From Flavobacterium sp. ACN6 (GTDB lineage Bacteria > Bacteroidota > Bacteroidia > Flavobacteriales > Flavobacteriaceae), in contig NZ_MRCQ01000004.1 in the NCBI RefSeq assembly GCF_002304005.1, forward strand, positions 186,001 to 250,000: a stretch of DNA of 64,000 nt, given 5' to 3'. Made by a program: the position numbers and the translations under genes. The notes under the pieces are model-generated. The model worked only from the letters and a program-made list of their open reading frames with translations. It was not told where the DNA came from and ran no database searches. Below, piece by piece: positions 51,591-60,095 of the stretch (position 1 is the first letter of the stretch; each line of letters starts with the position of its first letter).

Positions 51591-52835
51591 ATGAATCAGA
51601 AAAAAAAACTTTTAATAATTGGGTTTGTCTGGCCTGAGCCAAATTCTTCTGCAGCCGGCGGGAGGATGATGCAGTTGATTTCGATATTCAAACAAAACGG
51701 ATTCGAAATTACATTTGCGAGCGCGGCACAGGACAGTGATTTTATGGTCGATTTATTTGAATTTGGGGTAATTAAAAAAAGTATCGAACTTAATTCTTCA
51801 AGTTTTGATAATTTTATTTCAGAATTAAATCCAGATGTTGTTTTATTTGATCGCTTTATGATTGAAGAACAATTTGGATGGCGCGTAATTGAGCAATGTC
51901 CTGCAGCTATCAGAATCTTAGATACCGAAGATTTGCATTGCCTGCGCACAGCAAGACAAAAGGCATTTAAAGAAAATAGAAAATTTGAAATAATGGATTT
52001 GTTGTCTGAAGAAGTTGCAAAGCGTGAAATTGCAAGTGTTCTGCGTTGTGATTTGTCTTTGATTATTTCAGAATTTGAAATGAGTATTCTCAAAGATGTT
52101 TTCAAAATAAATGAAGAACTGCTTTTTTATCTTCCATTTTTGGTTGAAAAAATGATTGAAGAAGATCTTTTAGAATTGCCTTTATTTGAAGATCGGAAGA
52201 ATTTTGTTTTCATTGGAAATTTTCTTCATGAACCCAATTGGAATACCGTTCAGTATCTCAAAGAATCAATTTGGCCTTTTCTAAAAAAAGATTTTCCTGA
52301 AGCTGTTTTGGAAGTTTATGGTGCTTATCCTTCGCAAAAAGTACTGCAATTGCATCAGCCTAAAAATGGTTTTTTTATAAAAGGAAGAGCAGAAGATGCT
52401 AATGAAGTGGTTAAAAATGCCAGAGTTGTTTTGGCGCCAATTCGTTTTGGCGCAGGTTTGAAAGGAAAGCTGCTGGAGGCAATGCAATGCGGAACGCCAA
52501 GTGTAACAACTTCAATTGGTTCTGAATCTATGCATGCAGATTTACCTTGGAATGGTTTTATTGAGAATGACCCGCAAGAATTTGCAAAAAAAGCAATTTC
52601 CCTTTATCAAGATGAAAATCTCTGGAAAAAATCTCAAAAAAATGGAGTTTCAATCATCAACAAATGCTATCAAAAAGATAATTATTCAACTAAATTAATT
52701 GACTTGGTAAATGAATTACTGATTAATTCTGAAAATCATCGACTTCATAATTTTATGGGCAATTTATTGCAGCATCATGCTTATAAAAGTACCATGTATA
52801 TGTCAAAATGGATTGAAGCTAAGAACAAAAATTAA
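51591..52835 (+). CDS. Glycosyltransferase (GT4-like)
   Basis: 414 residues with two Rossmann halves. The N-terminal half starts KLLIIGFVWPEPNSSAAGGRMMQLI (nucleotide-sugar transferases of the GT4 kind). The C-terminal half has FIGNFLHEPNWNTVQYLKESIWPFLKKDFPEAVLEVYGAYPS and KNARVVLAPIRFGAGLKGKLLEAMQCGTPSVTTSIGSES. The latter is the GT4 donor-binding loop with the E-x7-E-like region. No membrane segment is seen. The donor and acceptor sugars are unknown. The stop codon overlaps that of the convergent AraC gene in a shared TTAA. Confidence 0.85.
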   Translation: MNQKKKLLIIGFVWPEPNSSAAGGRMMQLISIFKQNGFEITFASAAQDSDFMVDLFEFGVIKKSIELNSSSFDNFISELNPDVVLFDRFMIEEQFGWRVIEQCPAAIRILDTEDLHCLRTARQKAFKENRKFEIMDLLSEEVAKREIASVLRCDLSLIISEFEMSILKDVFKINEELLFYLPFLVEKMIEEDLLELPLFEDRKNFVFIGNFLHEPNWNTVQYLKESIWPFLKKDFPEAVLEVYGAYPSQKVLQLHQPKNGFFIKGRAEDANEVVKNARVVLAPIRFGAGLKGKLLEAMQCGTPSVTTSIGSESMHADLPWNGFIENDPQEFAKKAISLYQDENLWKKSQKNGVSIINKCYQKDNYSTKLIDLVNELLINSENHRLHNFMGNLLQHHAYKSTMYMSKWIEAKNKN

Positions 52836-53722
52836 GCTTCCATTTTTCCAAATCCTACAGTTTCGCGATAAAATTGAGGAGAAACATCTGCGTTGGTCTT
52901 AAAAAATCGGCTGAAATAATGTTCGTCATCATAGCCTAATTCGTATGCAATTTCCTTAACCGTTTTATTAGTCAGATATAATTCTCTTTTGGCTTCAATA
53001 ATTATTCTTTCCGAAATTAAATCGGTTAACGTTTTGTTGAAATAATTCTTGGAAATTTTTGCTAATGCTTTTGGCGAAATGTTTAATAAGTCGGCATAAT
53101 TTCCAGCAGAATGTTTGGTTTTAAAATTGAGTTCAATAGCGTCTTTTAGATTTTGAAGAATAACAGGTTCTTTAGAATCTGGAACCGATTTCATTTGCTC
53201 TAATTGTTCTGTCTTTAATCGAGAAGCTGTAATCAAAAAGATTTTTAAATACGAAATAAGTAATTCATATTGTGCTAGTTCTGCGTTTTGAATTTCCGTT
53301 TTCATTTGATCCAAAACCATTTTAAAGGTTTGAACTGCCTGCTCTGTAACAATAACATAAGGAGGCTGATATATGTTATTGAACAAAACACCATTGCAGG
53401 AAACTTCTTTTTGGTGCATGTGAATGCAGTAGAAATCAGGATGAAAATGAATTGCAATTCCTTCAATGGGTTCGTCTACGCAAAGCATAAAAGGCTGATA
53501 AGGTGAAAAGGCGAGAAGTGAGTTTTCTTCAAATTGATGCTCTGCAAAATCAGCTTTTACTTTGCCTTTTCCTTTGGTAACCCAAATTAAAGAGTAATAA
53601 TTATTTCGCTGTAAATGATCAAAATGGCTGTTGTCGTCAAAAGGAAGAATTTTGAAAGCCAAATTACCGTTTTGCGGATTTATTAAAGTGAAAACATTTT
53701 GAGAACTCATATCTTGTCGCAT
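52832..53722 (-). CDS. AraC-family transcriptional regulator
   Basis: 296 residues from the ATG at 53722; 53710 and 53746 are alternatives. An N-terminal cupin-like sensing domain (about 15-170) is followed by two helix-turn-helix motifs. The first is LLNISPKALAKISKNYFNKTL and the second is KTVKEIAYELGYDDEHYFSRFFKTNADVSPQFYRE. The second is the typical AraC signature. It starts 86 bases after the stop codon of the AhpD-like gene on the same strand; it may regulate that gene, but this is an inference from position. Confidence 0.88.
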   Translation of the reverse strand: MRQDMSSQNVFTLINPQNGNLAFKILPFDDNSHFDHLQRNNYYSLIWVTKGKGKVKADFAEHQFEENSLLAFSPYQPFMLCVDEPIEGIAIHFHPDFYCIHMHQKEVSCNGVLFNNIYQPPYVIVTEQAVQTFKMVLDQMKTEIQNAELAQYELLISYLKIFLITASRLKTEQLEQMKSVPDSKEPVILQNLKDAIELNFKTKHSAGNYADLLNISPKALAKISKNYFNKTLTDLISERIIIEAKRELYLTNKTVKEIAYELGYDDEHYFSRFFKTNADVSPQFYRETVGFGKMEA

Positions 53723-53808
53723 TTTTAAAAATATAAAGATAGTCATGAACTAGATTCACAACTATCCTTATAAATTGTTTTTTGTTATAGTGACTTTGTG
53801 TTTTTTAA

Positions 53809-54339
53809 TTATACTGCTGGAAAGTCGATTTCAGTATTAGCCAAATTGTTGAAATAGTTTGTCAAAACATTTAAAGCAACATGAGCAACAGTTTCAGCAA
53901 TTTCAGCATCAGATACTCCTGCATTTTTAGCTTTGTTTACATCTTCATCATTTACCAAACCATTTTTACTGATTAATGTTTTAGCCAGTTGTAAAATCGC
54001 TTCTGTTTTAGCATCAGTAGAATTTCCTGTTCTTGCTGCGTGTAAAACCGCTGGATCAGCTTTAACTAGTTTTTCTCCAATAAAAGTGTGAGCTGCTAAA
54101 CAATAATCACATGAATTACTTTCTGAAACAGCTAAAGCAATTAACTCACCTGTTTTTGCATTTAGTTTTCCATGGCTCAACGCGCCGCTCAAATTTAAAT
54201 ATCCTTCTAAGACTGCTGGAGAATTCCCCATTGTTCTCATCATGTTCGGAACTACACCTAATTTTGCTTGTACAGCGTTGAATAAATCTTTAGTTTTTCC
54301 TGTTACTTCTTCTGGGTTTAATGCTGTTAATCGTGTCAT
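53809..54339 (-). CDS. Carboxymuconolactone decarboxylase/AhpD-like protein
   Basis: 176 residues with the AhpD-type redox site C77-x2-C80 and H84 (NSCDYCLAAHTFIGEK). The preceding helix reads KTGELIALAVSESN. These proteins reduce peroxides through the CxxC pair, in a partnership with peroxiredoxins or lipoyl proteins. No peroxiredoxin gene is nearby. It may form a unit with the AraC gene downstream. Confidence 0.88.
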   Translation of the reverse strand: MTRLTALNPEEVTGKTKDLFNAVQAKLGVVPNMMRTMGNSPAVLEGYLNLSGALSHGKLNAKTGELIALAVSESNSCDYCLAAHTFIGEKLVKADPAVLHAARTGNSTDAKTEAILQLAKTLISKNGLVNDEDVNKAKNAGVSDAEIAETVAHVALNVLTNYFNNLANTEIDFPAV

Positions 54340-54493
54340 TGTATTTAATTTTTTAATTGTTATTATTTGTTGTTGTCTTTTGACATTACAAAGGTGCGAC
54401 GATTACAGATCTTAGAACATGGAGAATGTACGCTATGTGATGTACAATTTTCCCTCTCTTTATTTTGGGATAAAATTTTAGGATTTTTTCAGG

Positions 54494-54570
54494 AGCTAGT
54501 CCCGCTATCCGTTACAATCTTTTGTGGCGAACTCCGCCACAAAAGGATTTTCACTTCTATCGGGGCTAGG
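54494..54570 (-). repeat. Dispersed hairpin element, copy 4
   Basis: On the minus strand: CCTAGCCCCGATAGAAGTG, ATCCTTTT, hairpin GTGGCG-GAGTT-CGCCAC, AAAAGATTG, then AACGGATAGCGGGACTAGC. The central hairpin is G/C-rich (GTGGCG/CGCCAC) and differs fully from those in copies 2 and 3, but its stem length is the same. Confidence 0.8.
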
Positions 54571-54651
54571 ACAATCGTTTTCATAAGGGCTTTTTTCGTT
54601 TATTTTGTTTGCAATGATAAAGTTTACCACAAAGCTTTTCCGCAAATAAGA

Positions 54652-54695
54652 CGCAAAAAAAAACAGGCTGTTCCTTGGGAACAGCCTGTTTTTTA
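54652..54695 (-). terminator. Intrinsic terminator of the M1 peptidase gene
   Basis: AAACAGGCTGTTCC and GGAACAGCCTGTTT form the stem with a three-base loop; the minus strand ends with a T-run. Confidence 0.9.
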
Positions 54696-54713
54696 AACTA
54701 TATTCTTAAAAAA

Positions 54714-56558
54714 TTATTTCAAAACACCTTCAACAGCCTGAACAGTTGTAGCATGATATCCAGATTTCGCTTTTTCAAAGATTTGTTTAGCCCATGTTTT
54801 TCCTTCGGGAGTTTTAACCATTTCTTTGTAAAGCATCATTACAGATCCAGTTCTGCTTATGCCAATTAAAAATTGTTCAATTGCAGGATAAGCTGGTTTG
54901 TATTGGTGAATTAATGCCTGAACAAACCATTGGCGTTTAATAATGAAGTTTCCGCCTTTTGTAAAGTTGAATTCACGGTCAATAGCTTCCATTTCTTTTG
55001 CTGTGATGTCAGCAGGAAGATGGTCTATAAAATGCTGTTTTTCTGCAGTCGTTGTAATTTTTTGACTTAAACCTTTTACGCCCGTTTCTCTCCAGCTTTT
55101 TTGGATTTTGTCAATAGCATCAAAATCAGCTGAACTTACTGGAGTAATGTTTGATGGAATTCCAGGTTTGTAAATCCAGTCTTCTAGTTTGATTTTATCA
55201 GCTAAAGTTTTGTCTCCTTTAATGAGGTTTTCATTTAAATATTTTACGAAATCTTCTGTAGTGATCGATTTAAAAGCGTGTGCATCGAAATAATTTTTAA
55301 TGAAAACATCAAATTTTTCACGTCCAACGGCATTTTCAATTACTCTTAAAAAAGCATAACCTTTTACATACGGAATCATGCTGATTCCGTCATCTGGATT
55401 TCTACCTGTTAAAGATACTTTTAACCTTGTGTCAGGACTTGTTTCTCCATATTCAGCAACATTATCAACTAACTCTTTTCTTGTAATAACGTTTTGCATT
55501 TCAAATTCTTTCTTTCCAAAAATAGCTTCTCCAATGCGGTGTTCTACATAAGTAGTAAAACCTTCATTTAACCAAATATCATCCCAAGTTGCGTTGGTTA
55601 CTAAGTTTCCGCTCCAGCTGTGGCCTAATTCATGTGCTAATAAACTGGTTAGTGAGCGATCTCCAGCAATAACTCCTGGAGTTAAAAATGTTAAATTCGG
55701 ATTTTCCATTCCGCCATAAGGAAAACTTGGAGGTAAAACCAATACATCATAACGTCCCCAGCGATAAGGTCCGTATAATTTTTCGGCTGCTACAACCATT
55801 TTTCCAAGTTCTGCAAATTCCCAAGCCGATTTTTTCAGCATAGACGGCTCTGCATAAACTCCCGTTCTGTTGTCAATAGATTGAAATTCGATATCTCCAA
55901 CTGCAATTGCCATTAAATAGGACGGAATTGCTTTGTCTTGTTTGAAAGTATAAACTCCAGTATCATTTTTCTTCTGCGGATTCACAGCGCTCATTACAGC
56001 CAATAAATCTTTAGGAACTGTAACTTTTGCATTATAAGTAAATCGAATTCCCGGCGAATCCTGACAAGGAATCCAAGTGCGAGACCAAACACTTTCTCCC
56101 TGCGAAAATAAAAATGGTTTCTTTTTATCTGCAGTTTGTTCTGGTGTAAGCCATTGTAATGCTACAGCCTCTTTAGTGGTGTTGTAGTAAATGTTTACTT
56201 TAGTAGTATTTGGTTCAATAGTGATATGAAGCGGTTTTCCATGAAATTCAGTGGCTGCGCCAAGCTCAAATTTGGTTTCTTTTTCTTCATCGCCCAAAGT
56301 TACTTTTGTGATATTTAAAGTGTTTTCGTCGAAAATGATTTCGTTTCCTTTGCTGATGTTGTCGATTGTCCAAGAAGCTTTTCCTGAAATAGTCTGCGTG
56401 TCAAAATCAACTTTGATGTCCAGATCAAGATGTTTTGCCACGGCAAGTTCTGGTTTAGAGTAGCTGTGTTCATCTATGACAGCTGTTGGTTTTGCTGCTT
56501 GATCTTTCTGACAGGCAATAACTGTGAGAAATAAAGCGGCAAGGATTAGTTTTTTCAT
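54714..56558 (-). CDS. M1-family aminopeptidase (lipoprotein)
   Basis: 614 residues. Its signal ends in LTVIAC (Cys16), so it is a lipoprotein of the periplasm or outer membrane. The M1 catalytic site is complete: GGMENPN substrate loop, then HELGHSW with the second Glu in WLNEGFTTYVE 18 residues on. The N-terminal beta domain and C-terminal helical domain of the leukotriene-A4-hydrolase-like branch are present. It removes N-terminal residues from peptides. It lies after the pdhC gene and its terminator, so it is probably expressed on its own. Confidence 0.92.
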   Translation of the reverse strand: MKKLILAALFLTVIACQKDQAAKPTAVIDEHSYSKPELAVAKHLDLDIKVDFDTQTISGKASWTIDNISKGNEIIFDENTLNITKVTLGDEEKETKFELGAATEFHGKPLHITIEPNTTKVNIYYNTTKEAVALQWLTPEQTADKKKPFLFSQGESVWSRTWIPCQDSPGIRFTYNAKVTVPKDLLAVMSAVNPQKKNDTGVYTFKQDKAIPSYLMAIAVGDIEFQSIDNRTGVYAEPSMLKKSAWEFAELGKMVVAAEKLYGPYRWGRYDVLVLPPSFPYGGMENPNLTFLTPGVIAGDRSLTSLLAHELGHSWSGNLVTNATWDDIWLNEGFTTYVEHRIGEAIFGKKEFEMQNVITRKELVDNVAEYGETSPDTRLKVSLTGRNPDDGISMIPYVKGYAFLRVIENAVGREKFDVFIKNYFDAHAFKSITTEDFVKYLNENLIKGDKTLADKIKLEDWIYKPGIPSNITPVSSADFDAIDKIQKSWRETGVKGLSQKITTTAEKQHFIDHLPADITAKEMEAIDREFNFTKGGNFIIKRQWFVQALIHQYKPAYPAIEQFLIGISRTGSVMMLYKEMVKTPEGKTWAKQIFEKAKSGYHATTVQAVEGVLK

Positions 56559-56593
56559 TTTATGAAGTATTGAATTTGAAGACGAAAATTAAA

Positions 56594-56632
56594 CAAAAAA
56601 TCCCGTTTTGAATAAACAAAACGGGATTTTAT
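56594..56632 (-). terminator. Intrinsic terminator of pdhC
   Basis: AAAATCCCGTTTTG and CAAAACGGGATTTT form a stem, followed on the minus strand by TTGTTT. It separates pdhC from the M1 gene. Confidence 0.85.
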
Positions 56633-56694
56633 TAAATATAACTATCGATTTTCATTCAGTCTGCCTTGATTTTTCTCAGGCTGACATTTGAAAA

Positions 56695-58368
56695 TTATGC
56701 CAACATTGTAACTGGGCTTTCGATATATTGTTTTAATGTTTGTAAGAATTGAGCACCAGTTGCACCATCAATTGTTCTGTGGTCACAAGCTAATGATAAC
56801 ATCATTGTGTTTCCAACTACGATTTGACCGTTTTTAACCACTGGTTTTTCAACAATTGCACCTACAGAAAGGATAGCAGAGTTTGGCTGGTTGATAATTG
56901 AATTGAATTCAGTGATACCAAACATACCAAGGTTAGATACTGTAAAAGTACTTCCTTCCATTTCTTGTGGTCCAAGTTTTTTGTTTTTAGCTCTTCCGGC
57001 AAGATCTCTTACTGAAGCACCAATTTGAGATAAACTCATAGCGTCTGTAAATTTCAATACAGGAACAACTAATCCGTCTTCAACTGCTACAGCAACACCA
57101 ATATTTACATGGTGGTTGATGATAATAGCATCTTCTTTCCACTGAGAATTGATTTTTGGGTGTTTTTTCAATGCTAAAGCACAAGCTTTAATTACCATAT
57201 CGTTGAAAGATACTTTTGTATCTGGAACGGTATTGATTGTCGCTCTTGCGCCCATAGCTTCGTCCATACTTACTTCGATCACTAAGTTGTAGTGAGGTGC
57301 AGTAAATAAAGATTCTGCCAAACGTTTAGCGATAATTTTACGCATTTGAGAGTTTTTGATCTCTTCTGTGTAAACTTCTCCAGCAGGAACAAATACTTTT
57401 GGTGCAGCAGGAGCAGATGCTTCTTGCTTAGCGTCAGATTTTGCAGCTGGCTGTGCTTGAGCGGCAGGAGTAAAGTTTTCGATATCGCTTTTTACGATAC
57501 GTCCGTTTTCTCCAGATCCTTTAACTTGGTTTAATTGAATTCCTTTGTCAGAAGCGATTTTTTTAGCTAAAGGTGAAGCTAAAATTCTTCCTCCATTTGA
57601 TGAAGTGTCGGCAGTTGCTTCAGTTGCTTTTTCAGCAGTAGGAGCAGTTTTTTCTTCAGTTGCAGGTCCCGAAGCTTCGGGAGCAGTTGCAGCGCCTCCG
57701 GCAGTATAGTTGTCAGCAATTCCAGAAATATCAGTTCCTGCAGGTCCAATGATAGCTAATAAGCTGTCAACAGGAGCAGTGTTTCCTTCTTGAATTCCAA
57801 TATATAATAAAGTTCCGGCATTGAAAGACTCAAACTCCATAGTAGCTTTGTCTGTTTCAATTTCTGCTAGAATGTCTCCTTCAGCTACAGCATCTCCTTC
57901 TTTTTTCAACCACGTTGCCACAGTTCCTTCCGTCATTGTATCACTCAAACGTGGCATCGTTACAACTATAACACCTTTTGGTAATTCAGTTGCAGCTTTT
58001 GCAGGAGCAGCAGTTTCTGTTTTAGCTTCAGCAACAGGTGCTTCTTCTTTAGTTTCTGCTTTTGGTTCCGAAGCTTCGGAACTAGCAGCAGGAGCATCAC
58101 CACCGGCTAAAAGAGCAGAAATATCTTCTCCTTCTTTACCAATGATTGCTAATAATGAATCAACTGGAGCAGTTTCTCCAGCTTGAATTCCGATATGTAA
58201 AAGAGTTCCTTCGTTAAAAGATTCGAACTCCATTGTTGCTTTGTCTGTTTCAATTTCAGCAAGGATATCTCCTTCGCTAATTTTGTCGCCTACTTTTTTT
58301 AACCAAGTCGCTACCGTTCCTTCCGTCATAGTATCGCTCAAACGAGGCATTGTTACTTTAATAGCCAT
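56695..58368 (-). CDS. pdhC: Pyruvate dehydrogenase E2 (dihydrolipoyllysine acetyltransferase), two lipoyl domains
   Basis: 557 residues. Two tandem lipoyl domains have lipoyl-lysines at Lys43 and Lys174, each in ETDKATMEFESF. Ala/Glu/Pro-rich linkers join them. A peripheral-subunit-binding domain is at about 260-298 (GRILASPLAKKIASDKGIQLNQVKGSGENGRIVKSDI). The catalytic acyltransferase domain ends with HRTIDGA (His530, Asp534). The linkers contain palindromic DNA words at codons 96-101 and 229-234. It starts 6 bases after the pdhA stop codon, so the two are coupled. The E1-beta gene is elsewhere. Confidence 0.94.
   Translation of the reverse strand: MAIKVTMPRLSDTMTEGTVATWLKKVGDKISEGDILAEIETDKATMEFESFNEGTLLHIGIQAGETAPVDSLLAIIGKEGEDISALLAGGDAPAASSEASEPKAETKEEAPVAEAKTETAAPAKAATELPKGVIVVTMPRLSDTMTEGTVATWLKKEGDAVAEGDILAEIETDKATMEFESFNAGTLLYIGIQEGNTAPVDSLLAIIGPAGTDISGIADNYTAGGAATAPEASGPATEEKTAPTAEKATEATADTSSNGGRILASPLAKKIASDKGIQLNQVKGSGENGRIVKSDIENFTPAAQAQPAAKSDAKQEASAPAAPKVFVPAGEVYTEEIKNSQMRKIIAKRLAESLFTAPHYNLVIEVSMDEAMGARATINTVPDTKVSFNDMVIKACALALKKHPKINSQWKEDAIIINHHVNIGVAVAVEDGLVVPVLKFTDAMSLSQIGASVRDLAGRAKNKKLGPQEMEGSTFTVSNLGMFGITEFNSIINQPNSAILSVGAIVEKPVVKNGQIVVGNTMMLSLACDHRTIDGATGAQFLQTLKQYIESPVTMLA
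57667..57682. repeat. 16-base palindrome inside the pdhC linker (second linker)
   Basis: TCCCGAAGCTTCGGGA in the coding sequence for the second linker (codons 229-234, residues PEASGP). The same word with one change lies in the spacer at 2048-2064. Confidence 0.8.
58066..58081. repeat. 16-base palindrome inside the pdhC linker (first linker)
   Basis: TTCCGAAGCTTCGGAA in the coding sequence for the first linker (codons 96-101, residues SEASEP). It differs from the copy at 57667-57682 only at one symmetric base pair near each end. Confidence 0.8.
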
Positions 58369-58374
58369 AATTAA

Positions 58375-59373
58375 TTATAGTTTATGAGGTGTAAATGGAT
58401 AGTCTTCTTGTGCGTATACTACATCGTATAATTGTTGTAAGTCTGGGTATGGAGATTCTTCTGCGAATTTCTGGCATTCCTCAACTAAGTCTTTAACTCT
58501 TTGGTCAATTACTTCAATTTCTTCGTCTGTAGCATATTTTTGATCTTTAATTACATCAAGAACTTGCGTAATTGGATCGATTTTTTTGTATTCTTCAACC
58601 TCTTCTTTCGAACGGTATAATTGTGCATCAGACATAGAGTGTCCTCTGTAACGGTACGTTTTCATTTCAAGGAAAGTTGGTCCGTCACCACGGCGCGCTC
58701 TTTCGATAGCTTCGTGCATAGCTTCAGCAACTTTTACTGGGTTCATTCCGTCAACAGGTCCGCAAGGCATTTCATAACCTAAACCTAATTTCCAGATGTC
58801 AGTGTGGTTTGCAGTTCTTTCAACAGAAGTTCCCATTGCGTAACCGTTGTTTTCAACGATAAATACAACTGGTAATTTCCACAACATAGCCATATTGAAA
58901 GCTTCGTGTAAAGAACCTTGCCTTGCAGCTCCGTCACCAAAATAAGTCATGGTAACACCGCCAGTGTTGAAATATTTATCAGCGAAAGCTAAACCAGCTC
59001 CAACTGGAATTTGTCCACCTACGATTCCGTGACCTCCGTAAAAACGGTGCTCTTTAGAGAAAATGTGCATAGAACCTCCCATACCTTTAGAAGTTCCTGT
59101 TGCTTTTCCTAAAAGTTCTGCCATTACGTTTCTAGGATCAACTCCCATACCAATTGGCTGAACGTGGTTTCTGTAAGCAGTAATCATTTTATCTTTGGTC
59201 AAATCCATAGCGTGCAGTGCACCAGCTAATACAGCTTCTTGACCATTATATAGGTGTAGAAAACCTCTAACTTTTTGTTGAATGTATAACGCTGCAAGTT
59301 TGTCTTCAAACTTTCTCCAAAGCAGCATGTCCTCATACCACTTTAAATATACCTCTTTTGTAACTTCTTTCAT
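58375..59373 (-). CDS. pdhA: Pyruvate dehydrogenase E1 component, alpha subunit
   Basis: 332 residues with the thiamine-diphosphate motif GDGAARQGSLHEAFNMAMLWKLPVVFIVENNGYAMG (about 155-190, GDG...NN). The phosphorylation-loop-like region YRYRGHSMSDAQLYRSKEEVEEY follows. Together with a beta subunit encoded elsewhere it decarboxylates pyruvate. A -7-like box (TATTTTTG, minus strand, 59475-59482) lies about 100 bases before the start, giving a moderate leader. Confidence 0.95.
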   Translation of the reverse strand: MKEVTKEVYLKWYEDMLLWRKFEDKLAALYIQQKVRGFLHLYNGQEAVLAGALHAMDLTKDKMITAYRNHVQPIGMGVDPRNVMAELLGKATGTSKGMGGSMHIFSKEHRFYGGHGIVGGQIPVGAGLAFADKYFNTGGVTMTYFGDGAARQGSLHEAFNMAMLWKLPVVFIVENNGYAMGTSVERTANHTDIWKLGLGYEMPCGPVDGMNPVKVAEAMHEAIERARRGDGPTFLEMKTYRYRGHSMSDAQLYRSKEEVEEYKKIDPITQVLDVIKDQKYATDEEIEVIDQRVKDLVEECQKFAEESPYPDLQQLYDVVYAQEDYPFTPHKL

Positions 59374-59532
59374 CTGAATTCTTTCTTTTGCTAAAGTTGT
59401 TTGTGTTATCGATTATTGTGCCTGTAACGCAAAATAGTTTCCTCCCACAAATTTGCGCCCGAAAGGTCGGGATGCAAAAATAAGACATTACATTTAAGAA
59501 CTAAAATTTAATGACTACTTTTTGGCTTTTTT

Positions 59533-60015
59533 TTACAAGAACTTTTTGTCAAACATCAAAGGGAGTAAATTTTTCAATGATGAAGATTTATAAACTTCGC
59601 CAATTTCGCCCATAAAATAGATTTCAATTGGTGTTTCTTGCTTTATCTCGTATTCTGCAATTGATTGTCGACAAGAGCCGCATGGCGGAATAGGGGCAGT
59701 TGTCTGATTGGTATCAGAAGCTGCTGTAATTGCCATTTTTATTATTTTGGCTTCTGGATAAATGCTTCCTGCATGAAAAATCGCTACTCTTTCTGCGCAA
59801 AGTCCAGATGGATATGCTGCATTTTCTTGGTTGGAACCTAAAACAATTTTTCCATTATCTAAAAGTAAGGCTGCGCCAACTCTAAATTTTGAATAAGGTG
59901 CGTAAGCTTTTTTTCTGATTTCGACTGCTTGATTCATTAAATCCTGAATTTCTTCTGGAAGTTCATTCAAATTATCAAATGTTGTAAATGAAGTTGTTAT
60001 ATTGAATTCTTTCAT
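59533..60015 (-). CDS. cdd: Cytidine deaminase
   Basis: 160 residues with the catalytic block SGLCAERVAIF (zinc Cys, Glu) and PCGSCRQ (two more zinc Cys), the three-cysteine zinc site of the tetrameric form. It converts cytidine and deoxycytidine to the uridine forms. It follows porV on the minus strand, 80 bases after a terminator, and precedes pdhA by about 160 bases. Confidence 0.93.
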   Translation of the reverse strand: MKEFNITTSFTTFDNLNELPEEIQDLMNQAVEIRKKAYAPYSKFRVGAALLLDNGKIVLGSNQENAAYPSGLCAERVAIFHAGSIYPEAKIIKMAITAASDTNQTTAPIPPCGSCRQSIAEYEIKQETPIEIYFMGEIGEVYKSSSLKNLLPLMFDKKFL

Positions 60016-60030
60016 CTGTTTTTATGGGAA

Positions 60031-60069
60031 AAAAAATCCAAATTCCTAAAATGACGGAATTTGGATTGT
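60031..60069 (-). terminator. Intrinsic terminator of porV
   Basis: AATCCAAATTCC and GGAATTTGGATT form the stem with a 9-base loop; on the minus strand it is followed by a T-run (TTTTTTTTCC). Confidence 0.85.
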
Positions 60070-60095
60070 ATTATTTTTATTTTAATGCTATTTCT

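Larger units (their letters stand above)
54340..54713. other. Spacer between AhpD-like and M1 peptidase genes
   Basis: No credible gene; the plus-strand frame at 54367-54696 runs through the repeat. It holds the dispersed hairpin element copy 4 (54494-54570) and the M1 gene terminator (54652-54695). Confidence 0.65.

Noticed and set aside
54367..54696. Plus-strand frame of 109 codons upstream of the M1 peptidase gene
   Set aside because: It crosses the dispersed hairpin element and the terminator; open only because of repeat sequence.
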